Assembly (NCBI GenBank): GCA_035527515.1
Contig: DATLAJ010000057.1
Coordinates: 1-64,000 of the forward strand
Origin: a bacterium
Lineage (GTDB): Bacteria; B130-G9
Direction of reading: 5' to 3'
DNA: 64,000 bases
In this document: piece after piece, positions 62,379 through 64,000 of the stretch
Numbering within the stretch: the first letter of the stretch is position 1
How the letters are laid out: every line of letters starts with the position of its first letter
Made by a program: the position numbers and the translations under genes
The notes under the pieces: generated by a model
The model's database searches: none
Told to the model about the DNA's origin: nothing
Seen by the model: the letters and a program-made list of their open reading frames with translations, nothing else

Positions 62379-62618
62379 ATGAAGAGAGCGAGTGGGAATT
62401 ATATCACTATTTCAAGAACTGGGGGTGAAGAGTGCCATGCCTTCGTGCCCTACCCGCTGCCTCCGAAGCCACCTCTTGAGATTGATGGCGATCTCCAGGA
62501 CCTAATTGATCGCGCCCTGCTTGCGCTGGGCCGCCTCGACTACAGGTGCAGCGATTGTCCCTCGGCGTCAGAAATAATTGGACACGTCATTGAAGTTGCG
62601 TCTGCTCCTTGTATGTAA
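62379..62618 (+). pseudogene. Fic family N-terminal remnant
   Basis: Up to residue 55 the frame matches the Fic N-terminal domain: MKRASGNYITISRTGGEECHAFVPYPLPPKPPLEI, then LIDRALLALGRLD. The usual continuation into the Fic core with HPFxDGNGR never appears; the frame ends after a further 27 unrelated residues. Fic enzymes transfer AMP or other nucleotides to proteins, often as toxins. Only the start remains, so no such activity is expected. It lies below the strong promoter at 62284. The ATG is in frame with a GTG nine bases earlier. Confidence 0.65.
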
Positions 62619-62749
62619 CCGAAAGGACATAGACTACCCGCCTTCGAGGCACGTCAACGTGGTGTTCAAGAAGGCCCGAAGGCTGACAGGCCAGTCCGAG
62701 AGACGGCGAAGCTGGGATTTGAAGCAGACGAAAGTGGAGGTAATCACCG
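62619..62749. other. Gap between Fic remnant and DUF4145 gene
   Basis: Short gap of 131 bp. A frame starting at 62578 runs through it and into the next gene in another phase; it has no family pattern and is probably spurious. The region may contain degraded Fic sequence. Confidence 0.4.
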
Positions 62750-63505
62750 ATGAAATGCCCACATTGCGGAATCGAGATCTACTGGGGACAGCGGGGGGCA
62801 TGTAAAAGTCAGCAAGTCCTCGTTGTTGCGGGTGCCCCCTGGGTTGTTGAGGCTCAGTGTTGTCCTGCTTGCAGTGAGCCGATCCTACAACTTAGTATTC
62901 AAGTGAGAGGTACTAGCCAGTCGCTCCATCGAGATCTGAGTGGGGAGACGAGAACGAAGATCACAGAGGAGACGCGGCCGCCAGAAATAATAGAAGCGGT
63001 AAATGGGAGGCTGCTCTTGTATCCAAAGGGGCGGTTTCGGGAGGCGTGCCCCGAAGAGGTGCCCGCCGAGGTCGCAGCGGACTACAACGAGGCGTGCAAG
63101 GTCATAGATATCAGCCCAACCGCAGCGGCCGCTCTCGCGAGGCGTTGTATGCAGTTCATCCTTGTGAAGGCGGGAGGTGCTCCTGAGAAGAAAATGGTCA
63201 AAGACAAGTCGGGTGGACAGAGAGAAGTGGATAGCACGCTCTTTGATCAGATAGGATTTGTTATCAACAACAAGAGGGCGCCGGAATGGGTGCTTGAACA
63301 GCTCCAGCCCACGAGAAAGGTCGGGAATTTCGCGGCTCATGCCAAAAAGGATGTAACGGGACAGATCCTCAGGACAGAGCCAGACGAGGCCGAGTGGACG
63401 CTTGAGGTACTCAAGACACTGTTTGATTTCTACTATGTGGCTCCCGCAAAGGCCAAACAACGGCTATTGGCAGTGGAAAAGAAACAACAGAAGGCAGAAA
63501 AGTGA
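62750..63505 (+). CDS. DUF4145 domain protein with N-terminal zinc ribbon
   Basis: The 251-residue protein opens with MKCPHCGIEIYWG and later QCCPACSEPI, giving two C-x2-C knuckles for a zinc ribbon. The central and C-terminal part has the DUF4145 features: TAAAALARRCMQFILVKAG, GFVINNKRAPEWVLEQLQPTRKVGNFAAH and EWTLEVLKTLFDFYYVAPAK. DUF4145 domains occur alone or joined to restriction and defence proteins; the function is not known. The ATG has GGAGG nine bases upstream. It overlaps the start of aspS by four bases (GTGA), yet seems unrelated to it. Confidence 0.82.
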   Translation: MKCPHCGIEIYWGQRGACKSQQVLVVAGAPWVVEAQCCPACSEPILQLSIQVRGTSQSLHRDLSGETRTKITEETRPPEIIEAVNGRLLLYPKGRFREACPEEVPAEVAADYNEACKVIDISPTAAAALARRCMQFILVKAGGAPEKKMVKDKSGGQREVDSTLFDQIGFVINNKRAPEWVLEQLQPTRKVGNFAAHAKKDVTGQILRTEPDEAEWTLEVLKTLFDFYYVAPAKAKQRLLAVEKKQQKAEK

Positions 63506-64000
63506 CAAGTAGTAGCGAGAACGAACTGACGGTCGAGGGGCTGAGGCCCGAGCTGAAACGGACGCACTACTGCGGAGACCTCTCGCAGAGCGACGTCGGC
63601 AAACAGGTTGTTGTCAACGGGTGGGTGCATAAGGTTCGGGACCTCGGTGGGCTTGTGTTCGTCGATTTGCGGGACAGAAGCGGCATCGTTCAGCTCGCGG
63701 TTGACGTGCAACAAAGGCCCGAGCTGGCGGAGAGATGCAAACAGCTGCGCTCGGAGTTCGTGGTCTCGGCCGCTGGCAAGGTTGAGCTCAGGCCCCAGGA
63801 GACCAAAAGGGATGAGGCGGGCGCGGGAGCGATCGAGGTTCGGCTCGAGTCGCTAGCCCTTTTCTCAAGAGCCGATGTTCCGCCTTTCGTGATACAGGAC
63901 GATGTCAAAGCGAAGGACGAGCTTCGGCTGAGGTATCGCTACCTCGACCTAAGGCGTCCCGTGATGGCCAAGCGGCTGACGACCCGCCACGTCGCGATGC
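63502..64000 (+). CDS. aspS: Aspartyl-tRNA synthetase, N-terminal part (runs off the window)
   Basis: The frame is open to the window edge, giving 166 residues. It begins at a GTG that overlaps the previous stop, with AGAAGG seven bases upstream. KRTHYCGDLSQSDVGKQVVVNGWVHKVRD.GGLVFVDLRDRSGIVQ matches the OB-fold anticodon-binding domain of bacterial AspRS, followed by AIEVRLESLALFSRADVPPFVI and LRYRYLDLRRP, the start of the class II core. It charges tRNA(Asp). Whether it is discriminating or also charges tRNA(Asn) cannot be read from this part; the presence of gatB in the window makes the non-discriminating form possible. Confidence 0.9.
   Translation, partial: MTSSSENELTVEGLRPELKRTHYCGDLSQSDVGKQVVVNGWVHKVRDLGGLVFVDLRDRSGIVQLAVDVQQRPELAERCKQLRSEFVVSAAGKVELRPQETKRDEAGAGAIEVRLESLALFSRADVPPFVIQDDVKAKDELRLRYRYLDLRRPVMAKRLTTRHVAM

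Noticed and set aside
62578-62805. 75-codon frame spanning the Fic/DUF4145 gap
   Set aside because: Overlaps the zinc-ribbon start of the DUF4145 gene, no ribosome-binding site, no recognisable pattern.
1-64000. tRNA, rRNA or riboswitch genes
   Set aside because: The gaps were scanned by eye for T-loop wording and known riboswitch cores; none was seen, though a covariance search could find weak cases.

Overview
The window is bacterial DNA of fairly high GC with short gaps between genes, ribosome-binding sites mostly of the AGGAGG type, and many GTG and TTG starts. The gene content suggests an uncultured, diderm-type bacterium: secreted repeat proteins, a lipobox on some of them, MreD/PBP2/RodA, an O-antigen-ligase-like protein and a kinase resembling the cell-wall sugar kinase AmgK. 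No 16S or other taxonomic marker lies in the window, so I do not name a phylum.

Region 1 (1-28.2 kb) is dominated by secreted beta-propeller and beta-solenoid proteins. Two PQQ-type propeller proteins come first: one has acidic calcium-loop-like minirepeats inserted in its blades, the other has a long C-terminal repeat of G[N/D]D-x-Y type. An AAA+ ATPase, a SpoVG-like protein, QueD and a PD-(D/E)XK nuclease-like protein follow. The centre of interest is a tandem array at 9.65-19.5 kb, in which four secreted propeller genes (P1-P4) alternate with five full or eroded copies (A1-A5) of a proline-rich protein family that I do not recognise. An 1846-residue beta-helix plus PQQ-propeller protein and a DUF2723 glycosyltransferase with TPRs close the region.

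Region 2 (28.3-35.4 kb, minus strand) is a housekeeping and regulatory run: HU protein, an AmgK-like sugar kinase, an RsbW-RsbV type fusion (anti-sigma kinase plus STAS), glycogen phosphorylase, GatB and a SHOCT-like protein.

Region 3 (35.4-43 kb) is accessory. It holds a 207-bp repeat that is an inverted copy of the left window edge, a perfect 21-bp hairpin, an orphan HicB, a DUF4258-like/DUF2283 pair, a MazEF-type toxin-antitoxin operon with a visible operator, a GT-C membrane protein, and a repeat-rich spacer with no gene.

Region 4 (43-49.4 kb) is a cell-envelope operon: alanine racemase, a Gx/HepT-like membrane protein, a GT4 glycosyltransferase, MreD, PBP2 and RodA. Region 5 (49.4-62.2 kb) has a WbqC-like protein coupled to a B12-type radical SAM enzyme, DNA polymerase III alpha (DnaE), an O-antigen-ligase/TPR protein, a GT39-type glycosyltransferase, and a fusion of a nucleotide-sugar epimerase with a DegT-like aminotransferase that seems to have lost its PLP lysine. 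The window ends with a strong promoter, a Fic N-terminal remnant, a DUF4145 protein and the start of aspS.

The best candidate for an undescribed system is the alternating A/P array, for its tandem amplification, its start/stop overlaps and the unrecognised family A. The RsbW-RsbV fusion and the epimerase/pseudo-aminotransferase fusion come next. All functions are read from sequence alone; no database search was run.
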